Shown here in pieces: positions 43,801-52,885 of a stretch of 64,000 bases of DNA. The first letter of the stretch is position 1, and each line of letters starts with the position of its first letter. A program made the position numbers and the translations under genes. The notes under the pieces were generated by a model. It saw only the letters and a program-made list of their open reading frames with translations. It made no database searches and was not told the DNA's origin. The stretch comes from Amycolatopsis rifamycinica. GTDB taxonomy: Bacteria > Actinomycetota > Actinomycetes > Mycobacteriales > Pseudonocardiaceae. The DNA lies in NCBI RefSeq assembly GCF_000695625.1, contig NZ_JMQI01000064.1:62001-126000 (forward strand). The letters are read 5' to 3'.

Positions 43801-44667
43801 TCAGACGCCCAGCGGGTGCCAGACCGTCTTCGCCTCCAGGTACCGCCGCAGGCGGGTGATGTCCGGCGCTGCCGTCCAGTCCGGCTCCGCCTCCGGGACC
43901 GTCAGCACCCGCTTCACCGTGTTCGCCGCTTCGCGCGCCAGGTCCGGGCGGTCCGCTGGGGCCGCTCCCGTCGGGTCCAGCGCGTTGACGTCTCCGTGCG
44001 ACGCCAGCCAGGGGCCCAGTTCCGCGGCCCGCCCGGTGAGGATGTTCGCCACGCCGCCCGGGACGTCGGACGTCGCCAGGACCTCCGACAGGGTGATCGC
44101 CGGCAACGGCCGCTCCGCGCTGGAGACCACCACTGCCGTCGAGCCCGTGGCCAGGACCGGGGCCAGGACCTCGACCAGGCCCAGCAGCGACGAGCCCTGC
44201 GGCGCCAGGACGCCCACCACGCCCGTCGGCTCCGGGACCGTGAACGAAAAGTACGGGCCCGCCACCGGGTTCGCCGCGCCCAGGACCGTCGCGATCTTGT
44301 CCGTCCAGCCCGCGTACCAGACCCAGCGGTCGATGGCCGCGTCCACGACGGCCTCGGCCTTCTTGCCGCCGAGGCCTTCCGACGCCGAAACTTCGGCGAC
44401 GAACTGGTCGCGGCGGCCCTCCAGGACCTCGGCCACCCGGTAGAGCACCTGGCCGCGGTTGTAGGCCGTCGCGGACGACCAGCCCGGGAACGCCTTGCGA
44501 GCTGCCACCACCGCGTCGCGGACGTCCTTGCGGGACGCGTGGGCCGCGTTCGCCAGGAACTTGCCCTTGCTGTCCGTCACCGGGTACACCCGGCCGGACT
44601 CCGAACGCGGGAACTTGCCGCCGATGTACAGCTTGTACGTCTTGGCGACGGAAATCCGATCAGACAT
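43801..44667 (-). CDS. Truncated aldehyde dehydrogenase-family protein (lacks catalytic domain)
   Basis: 288 residues instead of about 480. It has the N-terminal coenzyme-domain half of an aldehyde dehydrogenase (YKLYIGGKFPRSESG, AFPGWSSATAYNRGQVLYRVAEVLE, GVVGVLAPQGSSLLGLVEVLAPVLATGSTAVVVSS, DVPGGVANILTG). The ELGGK Glu and the catalytic Cys region are absent; instead a short tail ending WTAAPDITRLRRYLEAKTVWHPLGV follows. The frame is intact and the codon use normal, so it is not a fresh pseudogene. It overlaps the full-length dehydrogenase gene by eight bases and is last of the deoC operon. It may be a partner subunit or regulator; this is inference. Confidence 0.83.
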   Translation of the reverse strand: MSDRISVAKTYKLYIGGKFPRSESGRVYPVTDSKGKFLANAAHASRKDVRDAVVAARKAFPGWSSATAYNRGQVLYRVAEVLEGRRDQFVAEVSASEGLGGKKAEAVVDAAIDRWVWYAGWTDKIATVLGAANPVAGPYFSFTVPEPTGVVGVLAPQGSSLLGLVEVLAPVLATGSTAVVVSSAERPLPAITLSEVLATSDVPGGVANILTGRAAELGPWLASHGDVNALDPTGAAPADRPDLAREAANTVKRVLTVPEAEPDWTAAPDITRLRRYLEAKTVWHPLGV

Positions 44668-46093
44668 TCAGGTACGCCTCCAGCCCGGTGCGGCCGCCTT
44701 CGCGCCCGAAGCCGGATTCCTGGTAGCCGCCGAACGGGGCGGCGGGGTCGAAGCGGTTGAAGGTGTTGGCCCAGACCACGCCGGCGCGCAGCTGGTTCGC
44801 CATCCAGAGGATCCGGGAACCCTTTTCGGTCCAGATGCCGGCCGAAAGCCCGTACGGCGTGTTGTTCGCCTTCGCGACGGCCTCGTCCGGCGTGCGGAAC
44901 GTCAGCACCGACAGCACCGGGCCGAAGATCTCCTCGCGCGCGATCCGCATCGACTGGTGGACGTTCGCGAACACCGTCGGGGCGAAGAAGAACCCGCGGT
45001 CCGGAACCGGGCAGGGGCTGGTCCAGCGCTGCGCGCCCTCGGCGTCACCCGATTCGACGAGCCCGCGGATCTTGGCGAGCTGCTCGGCGGAGTTGATCGC
45101 GCCGATGTCGGTGTTCTTGTCCAGCGGGTCGCCGATGCGCAGGGTGGACACCCGGTAGCGGAGCTTCTCGAGCACCTCTTCGGCGATGGACTCCTGCACC
45201 AGCAGGCGCGAGCCCGCGCAGCAGACGTGGCCCTGGTTGAAGAAGATGCCGTTGACGATGCCCTCGACGGCCTGGTCGAGCGGGGCGTCCTCGAACACGA
45301 TGTTCGCCGCCTTGCCGCCCAGCTCCAGCGTCAGCTTCTTCGGCGTGCCCGCGACCTGGCGCTGGATCGCCTTGCCGACCTCGGTCGAGCCGGTGAAGGC
45401 GATCTTGTCGATGTCGGCGTGCTCCACGATGGACGCACCGATGTCGCCCGCGCCCGGGAGGATGTTGACCACGCCCGGCGGCAGCTCGGCCTGCTGGCAG
45501 ATCTCCGCGAAGACCAGCGCGGTCAACGGTGTCGTCTCGGCCGGCTTGAGGACCACGGTGTTGCCGGTGGCCAGCGCCGGGGCGATCTTCCAGGCCAGCA
45601 TCAGCAGCGGGAAGTTCCACGGGATGATCTGGCCCGCGACGCCGAGCGGACGCGGATCGGCGCCGTACCCCGCGTACTCCAGCTTGTCGGCCCAGCCCGC
45701 GTGGTAGAAGAAGTGCGCGGCCGCCGTCGGGACGTCGGAGTCGCGCGACTCCTTGATCGGCTTGCCGTTGTCCAGGCTCTCCAGCACGGCGAGCTCACGC
45801 GAGCGCTCCTGGATCAGCCGTGCGATGCGGAAGAGGTACTTCGCGCGCTCGGTGCCCGGCATCTTCGACCACACGGAGCCGTACGCCTTGCGCGCGGCCT
45901 TCACCGCGATGTCCACATCGGACTTCGACGCGGTGCCCACCTCGGCCAGGACCTCTTCGGTGGCCGGGTTGATCGTCTTGAGCGGCTCACCCGAGCCGTC
46001 GACGAACTCGCCGTTGACGAAGGGCTTGTAGGAGTCCTTCAGGTTCGCGATGGCGCGCGATTCCGGCGCCGGTGCGTACTCGAAAACAGGCAT
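44660..46093 (-). CDS. Aldehyde dehydrogenase of the deoC operon
   Basis: 477 residues, complete NAD-dependent aldehyde dehydrogenase. IIPWNFPLLMLAWKIAPALATGN, FTGSTEVGKAI, LELGGKAANIV (Glu257) and FNQGHVCCAGSRL (catalytic Cys291) are present, as is the C-terminal EEIFGPVLSVL and FGGYQESGFGREGG. It starts at the deoC stop (ATGA-type overlap), so it probably oxidises the acetaldehyde released by DeoC to acetate. The overlap with the truncated paralogue downstream suggests coupled production. Confidence 0.93.
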   Translation of the reverse strand: MPVFEYAPAPESRAIANLKDSYKPFVNGEFVDGSGEPLKTINPATEEVLAEVGTASKSDVDIAVKAARKAYGSVWSKMPGTERAKYLFRIARLIQERSRELAVLESLDNGKPIKESRDSDVPTAAAHFFYHAGWADKLEYAGYGADPRPLGVAGQIIPWNFPLLMLAWKIAPALATGNTVVLKPAETTPLTALVFAEICQQAELPPGVVNILPGAGDIGASIVEHADIDKIAFTGSTEVGKAIQRQVAGTPKKLTLELGGKAANIVFEDAPLDQAVEGIVNGIFFNQGHVCCAGSRLLVQESIAEEVLEKLRYRVSTLRIGDPLDKNTDIGAINSAEQLAKIRGLVESGDAEGAQRWTSPCPVPDRGFFFAPTVFANVHQSMRIAREEIFGPVLSVLTFRTPDEAVAKANNTPYGLSAGIWTEKGSRILWMANQLRAGVVWANTFNRFDPAAPFGGYQESGFGREGGRTGLEAYLNV

Positions 46094-47067
46094 CAGTCCA
46101 CCGTCACGTAGTCGGGGCCGCTGTAGTGGCCGTCCACCTGGGTGCGGCGCTGCAGCAGCAGGTCGTTGAGCAGGCTGGACGCGCCGAAGCGGAACAGGTC
46201 CGGGGTCAGCCACGCCTCGCCGGCGACCTCGTGCACGGCGACCAGGTACTTGATCGCGTCCTTCGTCGTCCGGATGCCGCCGGCGGGCTTGACGCCGCGC
46301 AGTTCGCCGGTCTGGGCGTGCCAGTCGTGGACGGCCTGCAGCATGACGTGCGTGACCGGCAGCGTCGCGGCGGGGGAGACCTTGCCGGTGGAGGTCTTGA
46401 TGAAGTCGCCGCCGGCCAGCAGCGCCAGCCACGACGCGCGCCGCACGTTGTCGTAGGTCGCCAGCTCACCGGTCTCGAGGATGACCTTCAGGTGCGCGTC
46501 GCCGCAGGCGGCCTTGACGGCCTGGATCTCTTCGAAGACGGCCATGTACCGGCCCTCGAGGAAGGCGCCGCGGTCGATCACCATGTCGACTTCGTGCGCG
46601 CCGGCTTCGACGGCGATCTTGGTGTCGGCCAGCTTGACTTCCCGCGAAGTGCGCCCGGCGGGGAACCCGGTGGCCACGCTGGCGACGTGCACGCCGCTAC
46701 CCTGGAGCGCCTCGACGGCCGTGGCGACCAGGTCGGGGTAGACGCAGACGGCGGCGACGCGCGGGGTGTCCTGGCGTTCCGGGTCGGGGCGGACGGCCTT
46801 CGCGGCCAGCGCCCGGACCTTGCCCTGGGTGTCGGCGCCCTCCAGGGTGGTCAGGTCGACCATGGAGATGGCGGTGTCGATGGCCCACCGCTTGGCGTCC
46901 TTCTTGATGCTGCGCGTGCCGAGCCCCGCCGCGCGCTGCTCGACGCCGACCTGGTCGACTCCGGGCAGCCCGAGCAGGAAGCGGCGCAGGCTCGCGTCGT
47001 CGCGAGTCGCGTCCACCAGCGGTGCCGGGGTGGCCGGCGCCGCTGACGTGCTGGTCGTGGCTGTCAT
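46093..47067 (-). CDS. deoC: Deoxyribose-phosphate aldolase
   Basis: 324 residues, a long-type DERA. It splits 2-deoxyribose-5-phosphate into glyceraldehyde-3-phosphate and acetaldehyde. Visible motifs are MVDLTTLEGAD, VAAVCVYPDLVATA, GFPAGRTSREVKLADTKIAVEAGAHEVDMVIDRG, LKVILETGEL, GDFIKTSTGK with the Schiff-base Lys and GVKPAGGIR with the second active-site Lys. It completes the deoxynucleoside route begun by cdd, deoA and add in this window. It opens the deoC-aldehyde dehydrogenase operon. Confidence 0.95.
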   Translation of the reverse strand: MTATTSTSAAPATPAPLVDATRDDASLRRFLLGLPGVDQVGVEQRAAGLGTRSIKKDAKRWAIDTAISMVDLTTLEGADTQGKVRALAAKAVRPDPERQDTPRVAAVCVYPDLVATAVEALQGSGVHVASVATGFPAGRTSREVKLADTKIAVEAGAHEVDMVIDRGAFLEGRYMAVFEEIQAVKAACGDAHLKVILETGELATYDNVRRASWLALLAGGDFIKTSTGKVSPAATLPVTHVMLQAVHDWHAQTGELRGVKPAGGIRTTKDAIKYLVAVHEVAGEAWLTPDLFRFGASSLLNDLLLQRRTQVDGHYSGPDYVTVD

Positions 47068-47151
47068 GCGCCTGAGTCTAGGCGGCGGGTCCGACAGTCC
47101 GCGGTCCCGTTCGTTGTGACGCTGGGTGCCGAACGCGTCACAAACTCGTGG

Positions 47152-47790
47152 TCAGGACCCTTCGATCTGCGGCGGCTCCGACCGGTTCGCCGGCTTCCGG
47201 TACACGATCACCCCGCCCCAGAACGCCAGCCCGTTGATCTTCACCGTCGGTGCCGTCGGCGGTGCGGGTGGTGCCCCCGACTTGTCCTCCAGGCCGAAGC
47301 CGCCCATCAGGCCGATGCCCGTGACGTCCACGTTGATGTCGTCCGGGACCGTGATCTGGATGCCGCCCATGATGGCCACCGCGGTGATCGTGCAGTGGCG
47401 GTCGGCGAAGCGGGCCTGCCGCAGGTCGATCTCCGCGCCACCCCAGAACGCGAGGCTGTTGTGCTGCGGGGGCAGGACCCAGCTGCCCTTGCGGATCGCT
47501 CCGGACAGCACGCCGATCGACACCGGGCTGCCCGGGTGGCCGCCGATGCGCTGGTCGGGGTGGCCCAGGGCCCGCGTGGTCGCCGGCTCGACGGCCGCCG
47601 AAGCGACCGGCAGGTCCGCCGTCACCGGCTTCAGCTCGCCGAGCGTTTTCGCCGCGTACACCGTCGTGAGCCGCTCTTCCAGCTCGTTCACCGTGATCCG
47701 CCCTTCGGAGAGGGCGTTGTGCAGCACCTGGGCGACGCGTTCGCGGTCCGCGTCGGAAGCCCGCATCTGGTCGGGCGTCAGTTCGCTCAC
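47152..47790 (-). CDS. DUF1707 domain protein with LiaF-like C-terminal domain
   Basis: 212 residues from GTG 47790; the frame is open further upstream without a better start. The N-terminal DUF1707 motif is MRASDADRERVAQVLHNALSEGRITVNELEERLTTVYAAKTLGEL (about 6-55), common in actinobacteria. The C-terminal part (about 95-200) has repeated short strands with NSLAFWGGAEIDLRQARF, ITAVAIMGGIQITVPDDINVDV and INGLAFWGGVIVYRK, the beta-helix of the cell-wall-active antibiotic response (LiaF-like) type. No membrane helix is seen. It may be a cytosolic stress-related protein. It is divergent from the phosphatase gene. Confidence 0.85.
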   Translation of the reverse strand: MSELTPDQMRASDADRERVAQVLHNALSEGRITVNELEERLTTVYAAKTLGELKPVTADLPVASAAVEPATTRALGHPDQRIGGHPGSPVSIGVLSGAIRKGSWVLPPQHNSLAFWGGAEIDLRQARFADRHCTITAVAIMGGIQITVPDDINVDVTGIGLMGGFGLEDKSGAPPAPPTAPTVKINGLAFWGGVIVYRKPANRSEPPQIEGS

Positions 47791-47851
47791 CCGGCGCAGC
47801 TTATCGGCGAAAACCCCTCCGGGTGTCCATCTTCCGGAGGACACTGGCCGG

Positions 47852-48274
47852 ATGATCGAGTTTCCGGACGGCACCCGCGTGCAGGGGCGCGGGCTGAGGC
47901 GCCCGCGCCCGGACGGACCCGAACCCGATTTCGGGCTTTACCTGGGCACGAGCCGGTTGCGGCGCAAGCACGGTGGAGGCATCACCTGGCCGCACGAATG
48001 GGTCACCTGGCCCGATTTCCTGCTGCCCACCCATCCCGCCGAAGCACGCCGGCAGATCAAGGCCCTCCACGAACGGGCGAAGACCGAGACCGTCGAGGTC
48101 GCCTGCTACGGCGGCGCCGGCCGGACCGGCACGGTGCTGGCCTGCCTGGCCACCCTCTCCGGTGTCCCGGCCGAGGAAGCCGTCGCCTGGGTGCGGGCGC
48201 ACTACCACGAGCGAGCCGTGGAAACGCCCTGGCAGCGCGGCTGGGTGAAGAGCTTCGCGAAACAGCTAGATTGA
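47852..48274 (+). CDS. Small protein-tyrosine-phosphatase-like enzyme
   Basis: 140 residues from ATG 47852. The phosphatase loop is VACYGGAGRTGT, with nucleophile Cys85 and Arg91 (Cys-x5-Arg-Thr). The His that normally precedes the Cys is Ala here. A preceding WPDFLLPTHP supplies the likely general acid Asp, and the C-terminal EEAVAWVRAHYHERAVETPWQRGWV resembles dual-specificity phosphatases. It lies five bases before upp, so both are probably co-transcribed. The substrate is unknown. Confidence 0.8.
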   Translation: MIEFPDGTRVQGRGLRRPRPDGPEPDFGLYLGTSRLRRKHGGGITWPHEWVTWPDFLLPTHPAEARRQIKALHERAKTETVEVACYGGAGRTGTVLACLATLSGVPAEEAVAWVRAHYHERAVETPWQRGWVKSFAKQLD

Positions 48275-48279
48275 CCCGC

Positions 48280-48903
48280 ATGGATGTGCACGTCGTCGAC
48301 CACCCCCTCGCGAAGGCCCGGCTCTCCACGATGCGCGACGCGCGCACCGACAGCGCCGCGTTCCGGGCCGCGCTGCACGAGCTGACCGTCATGCTGGTCT
48401 ACGAAGCCACGCGCGACGTGCCGGTGAAGGTCGAGAAGATCCACACGCCGGTCGCCCGCACCGACGGCTACAAGCTGGCGAAGCCGCCGCTGCTGGTGCC
48501 GGTGCTGCGGGCCGGGCTGGGCATGGCCGACCAGGCGCACAAGCTGATCCCGGACGCGCAGATGGGCTTCGTCGGCCTGGCGCGCGACGAGGAGACGCTC
48601 AAGCCGACGCCGTACCTGGAGTCGCTGCCGGAATCGCTCGCCGACCGGCCGGTGCTGGTGCTCGACCCGATGCTCGCCACCGGCGGCTCGATGGAGTACA
48701 CGATCCGCCTGCTCACCGACCGCGGCGCCGACGACGTCACGGCGATCTGCGCGCTGGCGGCCCCGGAAGGCCTGGCGCACCTGGAGAAGACCGGCCTGCC
48801 GGTCCGGGTCGTCACGGCGAGCATCGACGAGCGCCTCAACGACTCGGGCTTCATCGTCCCGGGCCTCGGCGACGCGGGCGACCGCCAGTACGGCGCCGTC
48901 TGA
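48280..48903 (+). CDS. upp: Uracil phosphoribosyltransferase
   Basis: 207 residues from ATG 48280. The PRPP-binding loop is VLVLDPMLATGGSM, and the C-terminal uracil-binding segment is NDSGFIVPGLGDAGDR. LVPVLRAGLGM and VGLARDEETLKPTPYLESLP are the other conserved blocks. It converts uracil and PRPP to UMP, using the uracil released by deoA. Length is normal. It is followed by the convergent GT-C gene. Confidence 0.97.
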   Translation: MDVHVVDHPLAKARLSTMRDARTDSAAFRAALHELTVMLVYEATRDVPVKVEKIHTPVARTDGYKLAKPPLLVPVLRAGLGMADQAHKLIPDAQMGFVGLARDEETLKPTPYLESLPESLADRPVLVLDPMLATGGSMEYTIRLLTDRGADDVTAICALAAPEGLAHLEKTGLPVRVVTASIDERLNDSGFIVPGLGDAGDRQYGAV

Positions 48904-48967
48904 GCCGGGTGCCGGCCTGAAGCGGCGCCAGGCGGCCGGATGCGCCGGTCCGCATCGACGCGTTCCC

Positions 48968-50365
48968 TCAGGACGGCACCAAGTAGAGCTCCTGCTTCCC
49001 CAGCGTGGGGGCGTCGAGCGTCCAGTGCGCGAGCGCGTCCGGTGGCGGGCTCGGCAACCGCCGGAGCACCAGGTCGGGCCGGCGCGGGCGGATGTCGAAG
49101 TCGAAGAACGCGTAGTCGACCCGCAGTGCCGCGCGCAGCCAGCGGTTCCCCGCGCCGCGGGCCTCGATGGCCGCGGGGAGCAGGCCGCGGTCGGCGAAGA
49201 CGTCGACGATCGCGCACTCGCACGTGTACGCCAGCACGCCGATTTCCCCGGCGCTGCCCACCACGCGTGATCCGGCCAGCACGCGAAGGTCGCGGCCGAT
49301 CTCGGTGTACTTCGCCGTCGAGGCGTAATTGGACGTCAGCGGCGCGAATTCGCGGGGCGGAACCCCGTAGGTGACCACGGAAGCGCACACCACCGCGAGG
49401 ACGAGGAGAGCCGAGCCGCGGTGGGACGCCGCCCAGGCGCAGGCGAACACCGTCGCCGCCGTGATCCCCGGGCCGTAGTACCAGTGGTACGGCGGAACGG
49501 TCAGCAGCACGTACGTCCCGTGGTAGAGCGCACCGCCCAGGGCCAACAGCGCGAACGGCCGGAGCGACGGCGACCGCCGGATGGCGAACGGCACCACGGC
49601 GAGCGGCAGGAACGACAGCACGGTCGTCCACCAGGCGGTGTGGGCGTAGAAGAGCGGTCCGTTGCCGAAGTTCCAGCCGCCCCACGCCCGTTGGGCGCCC
49701 TGCAGCGTCTTGATCACGAACGTGTCGGGCACCGCCGCGCCGAGCACGATCCAGCTGAACGCGAACCACGGCAGGGCAACCGCCGCGGCCCCGAGCACCG
49801 CGCGTCCGGAGCGCACGGTGAAGCCCAGGACGACCGCGAAGATCAGCAGGTCGAGCCGCACGAGCGCAACCACGCCGGCGGTGAGCCCGAAGGCCAGGGG
49901 CCGCCGCTCGACGGCGAAGACCGTCAGCCACCCGAGCCCGGCCGCCCCCAGCGCCACTTCCAGCCCGATCGACGACAACAGCAGCGGGTTCGCCGTCAGT
50001 GCCGCGAAGGCCAGCGCGGGAAACCAGCGCGGCAACGCGGTGCCGAGCCGGCGCAGGGCCAGGACGAGCGCGACCTGGCTCAGCACGTACAGCACCCCGG
50101 CCGCGAAGACGGCGTCGCGCACGATGAACGTCAACGCGGCCAGGGCGAGGACGTTCGCCGGTGACGTCGCGGAGTTCGACGTCGCGTCGGCCAGCAGCCC
50201 CCAGTGCCCGTGGAAGGCGAGGTTCCGCGCGTAGGAGAGCGTGATGAACGTGTCGTCGACGAGGTGCGGGCGCGCCAGCAGGAAAACCACTGCCGACACG
50301 CACGCCGTGGCCGCGGGTAGCCGCAGGCGAAGGTTGTCCGTGCTCCGGACCTGCTCCATGATCAC
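48968..50365 (-). CDS. Polytopic membrane protein resembling GT-C glycosyltransferases
   Basis: 465 residues from the first ATG at 50365; an ATG at 50359 is equally possible. About nine to ten hydrophobic segments. The first outside loop has LVDDTFITLSYARNLAFHGHWGL, the acidic DD/DE motif and SYARN pattern seen in arabinofuranosyl- and mannosyltransferases using polyprenyl-phosphate sugars. A soluble C-terminal part with GEIGVLAYTCECAIVDVFADRG follows. It probably transfers a sugar to a cell-envelope polymer, but the donor and acceptor are unknown. Divergent from the sigma factor gene. Confidence 0.72.
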   Translation of the reverse strand: MIMEQVRSTDNLRLRLPAATACVSAVVFLLARPHLVDDTFITLSYARNLAFHGHWGLLADATSNSATSPANVLALAALTFIVRDAVFAAGVLYVLSQVALVLALRRLGTALPRWFPALAFAALTANPLLLSSIGLEVALGAAGLGWLTVFAVERRPLAFGLTAGVVALVRLDLLIFAVVLGFTVRSGRAVLGAAAVALPWFAFSWIVLGAAVPDTFVIKTLQGAQRAWGGWNFGNGPLFYAHTAWWTTVLSFLPLAVVPFAIRRSPSLRPFALLALGGALYHGTYVLLTVPPYHWYYGPGITAATVFACAWAASHRGSALLVLAVVCASVVTYGVPPREFAPLTSNYASTAKYTEIGRDLRVLAGSRVVGSAGEIGVLAYTCECAIVDVFADRGLLPAAIEARGAGNRWLRAALRVDYAFFDFDIRPRRPDLVLRRLPSPPPDALAHWTLDAPTLGKQELYLVPS

Positions 50366-50462
50366 GACCGGAAGTGGCCGCCCGGTTCGCGGAAGTTGCG
50401 CGCAACACCTCCTCCGCTGCCGGCCACTGAGGAGTGTGACCAGCCATGCGACGGGGGCGCCG

Positions 50463-51011
50463 GTGGGTGACCGGACACTGTGGGACCGGGCGTCCGGCGG
50501 TGACGAAGCGGCCTTCGGCGAGCTCTTCGAGCGGCACGCCGAGGCCGTCTGGAACCACGCCTACCGGTTGACCGGGTCGTGGAGCGCCGCCGAGGACCTG
50601 ACGTCGAACACCTTCCTGACCGCCTGGCGCCGCCGCGCCGACGTGACGCTGGTCCGGGACAGCGCCCTTCCGTGGCTCTACACGGTGGCCGCCAACGCCG
50701 CCCGCGACGAACACCGCGGCGCGAGACGGCGGCTGCGGCTGCTGCGGAAGGTGCCGGACCCGCCGGTCGTGGCCGATCACGCCGACTCGGTCGCCGAGCG
50801 GCTCGACGGCGAGCAGCGGGTCCGCGAGATCGTCGAAGCCGTGCGGACGCTGCCGAAGTCGCAGCGGGAGGTCGTCGAGCTGTGCCTGCTCGGCGACGTG
50901 AGCGTCGCCGACGCGGCCGCGTTGCTGACCGTCGCCGAGGTCACCGTCCGCGCCCACCTGTCCCGGGGCCGGGCCCGGCTGCGCACGCTGCTGAAGGAGG
51001 CGGGGAAATGA
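50463..51011 (+). CDS. ECF-type RNA polymerase sigma factor
   Basis: 182 residues from GTG 50463 (GGGGG 5 bases upstream); GTG 50436 would add nine residues but is only one base after GAGGAG. Sigma region 2 is AFGELFERHAEAVWNHAYRLTGSWSAAEDLTSNTFLTAWRR and region 4 is LPKSQREVVELCLLGDVSVADAAALLTVAEVTVRAHLSRGRARLR. Between them lies a basic linker. It overlaps the start of the membrane-protein gene (ATGA), the usual arrangement for a sigma factor and its anti-sigma partner. Confidence 0.93.
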   Translation: MGDRTLWDRASGGDEAAFGELFERHAEAVWNHAYRLTGSWSAAEDLTSNTFLTAWRRRADVTLVRDSALPWLYTVAANAARDEHRGARRRLRLLRKVPDPPVVADHADSVAERLDGEQRVREIVEAVRTLPKSQREVVELCLLGDVSVADAAALLTVAEVTVRAHLSRGRARLRTLLKEAGK

Positions 51012-52249
51012 ACGACGGCTTCGGCCTGCCGCCCCGGCGCGAACTGCCGGACGACGTCCGCGCCCGGTTGCGCGCCGGGCTCCACCAGGGCATGGCGAAG
51101 CGCCGGCCGTCCCGGGTCTGGTACGCGGCGGCCGCCGCGGTGCTCGTCCTCGCCGTGGGCGCGGTCGTCGTGACCCGGCAGCTGCGGCAGCCCGCCGACG
51201 TGCCGCCGGCGGTCCCCAACGGGCTGAAGCTCGACGGCGTGCTCGCGAAGACGGCGTTGGACCGGTGCTGGGCCGCGGTTCAGGTCGCGGGGAAGACCGG
51301 CCGGGTGGCTCCGCGCGAAGACTGGGTTCCGCTGTTCACCGACGAACAGGAAGGGGACGCGGTCGTCGCCGCCACGGCCGCGGGCAAGCCGATGTTCTGC
51401 GAGACGACCGAGACGACCGTGACGCTTTCGGACCCGGAAGCCACTCCGGCGTACGGGCCGGGCTCACGCGCGGGGGTACTGCTCCACAGCCCGACCGGCC
51501 TCGTCGGCGGGCTGGTGGATCCGGGCTGGCGGAAGGCCGACCTCGGGACCCGGACCGCGCACGGCGACACGTCGTCGCACAACCTCGTCTTTTCCCCGGT
51601 CAGCCACCAGTTCGTGGTGCTGACCCGTACCGACCCGGCGCGGACCGTGCTCACCATCGGCAACCCCGATGTCCCCAGCGCCATGACGCTGCCTCCGGCG
51701 CCCCCGCCACTGCTGTCGGTCACCGACCGCCCCGAGCCCGCCGACCGGACCTCACCCGCGGGCCGGGTGCTCGGCGACTGCCTGGCCGACGCCGAAGAAC
51801 GGATCCCGGACGGCGCGAGCTACCGGCCGGGACCGCTGCTCGAGGCGGACGGCTACCAGGTGGTCATGGGCCGCCTGGGTGATCGCGTCGTGGCCTGCAC
51901 CCGGGAACCCGAGTACGGGCAGCCGGGGAAGACGCAGGCCCGCGCTTACCCCGACTTCGCCTTCGACCGGCGGGTTCCCGCCCGGCGCATCCTGGTGAGC
52001 ACCCTGGGGGCGGTCGAGGCGGGTGGCGAGCCGGGCAAGTCGCGGACGCCGTTCGCGGCGGTGGTGCCGAAGACGGCGGCCGGCGTGTCGGTCGGCTTCG
52101 GCGGGGGGACGAGTGCCGAGGGCACGGCCGTCGACGGGATGTTCGTCGTCTGGGTGCCGAAGGAGCGGTACGAGACCGGGGTGAACGTGACCGTGGTGGC
52201 GCGGGACGGGCGGGGTGGGGTCGTCTACGAAGGGGACCTGCCGCTCTGA
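51008..52249 (+). CDS. Single-pass membrane protein, probable partner of the sigma factor
   Basis: 413 residues. The short cytoplasmic N-terminus (FGLPPRRELPDDVRARLRAGLHQGMAKRRPSRVW) is followed by a membrane helix (about 36-56) and a large outside domain with several Cys. The topology is that of anti-sigma factors, but no zinc-binding (HxxxCxxC) motif is present; similar CU044_5270-like proteins are often found after sigma genes. It is translationally coupled to the sigma factor. The role as anti-sigma is inference. Its 3' end overlaps the convergent TetR gene by 25 bases. Confidence 0.72.
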   Translation: MNDGFGLPPRRELPDDVRARLRAGLHQGMAKRRPSRVWYAAAAAVLVLAVGAVVVTRQLRQPADVPPAVPNGLKLDGVLAKTALDRCWAAVQVAGKTGRVAPREDWVPLFTDEQEGDAVVAATAAGKPMFCETTETTVTLSDPEATPAYGPGSRAGVLLHSPTGLVGGLVDPGWRKADLGTRTAHGDTSSHNLVFSPVSHQFVVLTRTDPARTVLTIGNPDVPSAMTLPPAPPPLLSVTDRPEPADRTSPAGRVLGDCLADAEERIPDGASYRPGPLLEADGYQVVMGRLGDRVVACTREPEYGQPGKTQARAYPDFAFDRRVPARRILVSTLGAVEAGGEPGKSRTPFAAVVPKTAAGVSVGFGGGTSAEGTAVDGMFVVWVPKERYETGVNVTVVARDGRGGVVYEGDLPL

Positions 52250-52839
52250 GGCCGCAGCCAGCCGGAGGCGTTCGCGCGCAGAGCGGCTTCGTAGGAGGTC
52301 GTGACGTCGAACTCTTCCGGCAGGTTGCCGGACAGCTCCAGGGACACCAGGCCGTGCACGATGGCCCAGCAGCCGACCGCGACGGTCTCCGGCGGGACGT
52401 CGAGGAAGACGCCGTCGGCGATGGCTCGGCGGATGATCCGCTCCAGCGGCTTGAGCGTTTCGCGGGCGAGCTTTTCGGCGTCCTCGTTCGGCTCGAACCC
52501 GGGCACCGACTTGGTGAACATGATCCCGTAGAGGTGCGGGTCGGCCAGCGCGCTCGCGCGGTACGCGCTGCCGAGCGCGACGAGGTCCTCGACGGCGTCG
52601 CCGGTCAGCGGCGTCCCGGCCATCCGGGCGCCGAAGCGGCGGAAGCCCTCGGTGTAGAGGGCGTTCACCAGATCGGGTTTGCTGCCGAAGAGCGAGTACA
52701 CGGCGGTGGTCGACGTCCCGGCGTCGGCGGCCAGCTTGCGCAGGGAAAGCGCCTTCGGCCCGTCGGCCGCGAGGAGCTCGCCGGCCCGGTCGAGCAGCTT
52801 GAGCCGGAGCGCTTCGTCGTGCGTGCGGGGTCGCGCCAT
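52225..52839 (-). CDS. TetR-family regulator with WHG-type C-terminal domain
   Basis: 204 residues from ATG 52839. The helix-turn-helix is RLKLLDRAGELLAADGPKALSLRKLAADAGTSTTAVYSLFGSKPDLVNAL (about 11-60). The C-terminal domain with DPHLYGIMFTKSVPGFEP and VAVGCWAIVHGLVSLELSGNLPE is the WHG (TetR_C_13/33) type. It is divergent from the MerR gene with 84 bases between. Target unknown. Confidence 0.92.
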   Translation of the reverse strand: MARPRTHDEALRLKLLDRAGELLAADGPKALSLRKLAADAGTSTTAVYSLFGSKPDLVNALYTEGFRRFGARMAGTPLTGDAVEDLVALGSAYRASALADPHLYGIMFTKSVPGFEPNEDAEKLARETLKPLERIIRRAIADGVFLDVPPETVAVGCWAIVHGLVSLELSGNLPEEFDVTTSYEAALRANASGWLRPQSGRSPS

Positions 52840-52885
52840 GCACCGAGCGTATCGGAACAGTGTTATGGATGGCCAGCGGGCGAAT

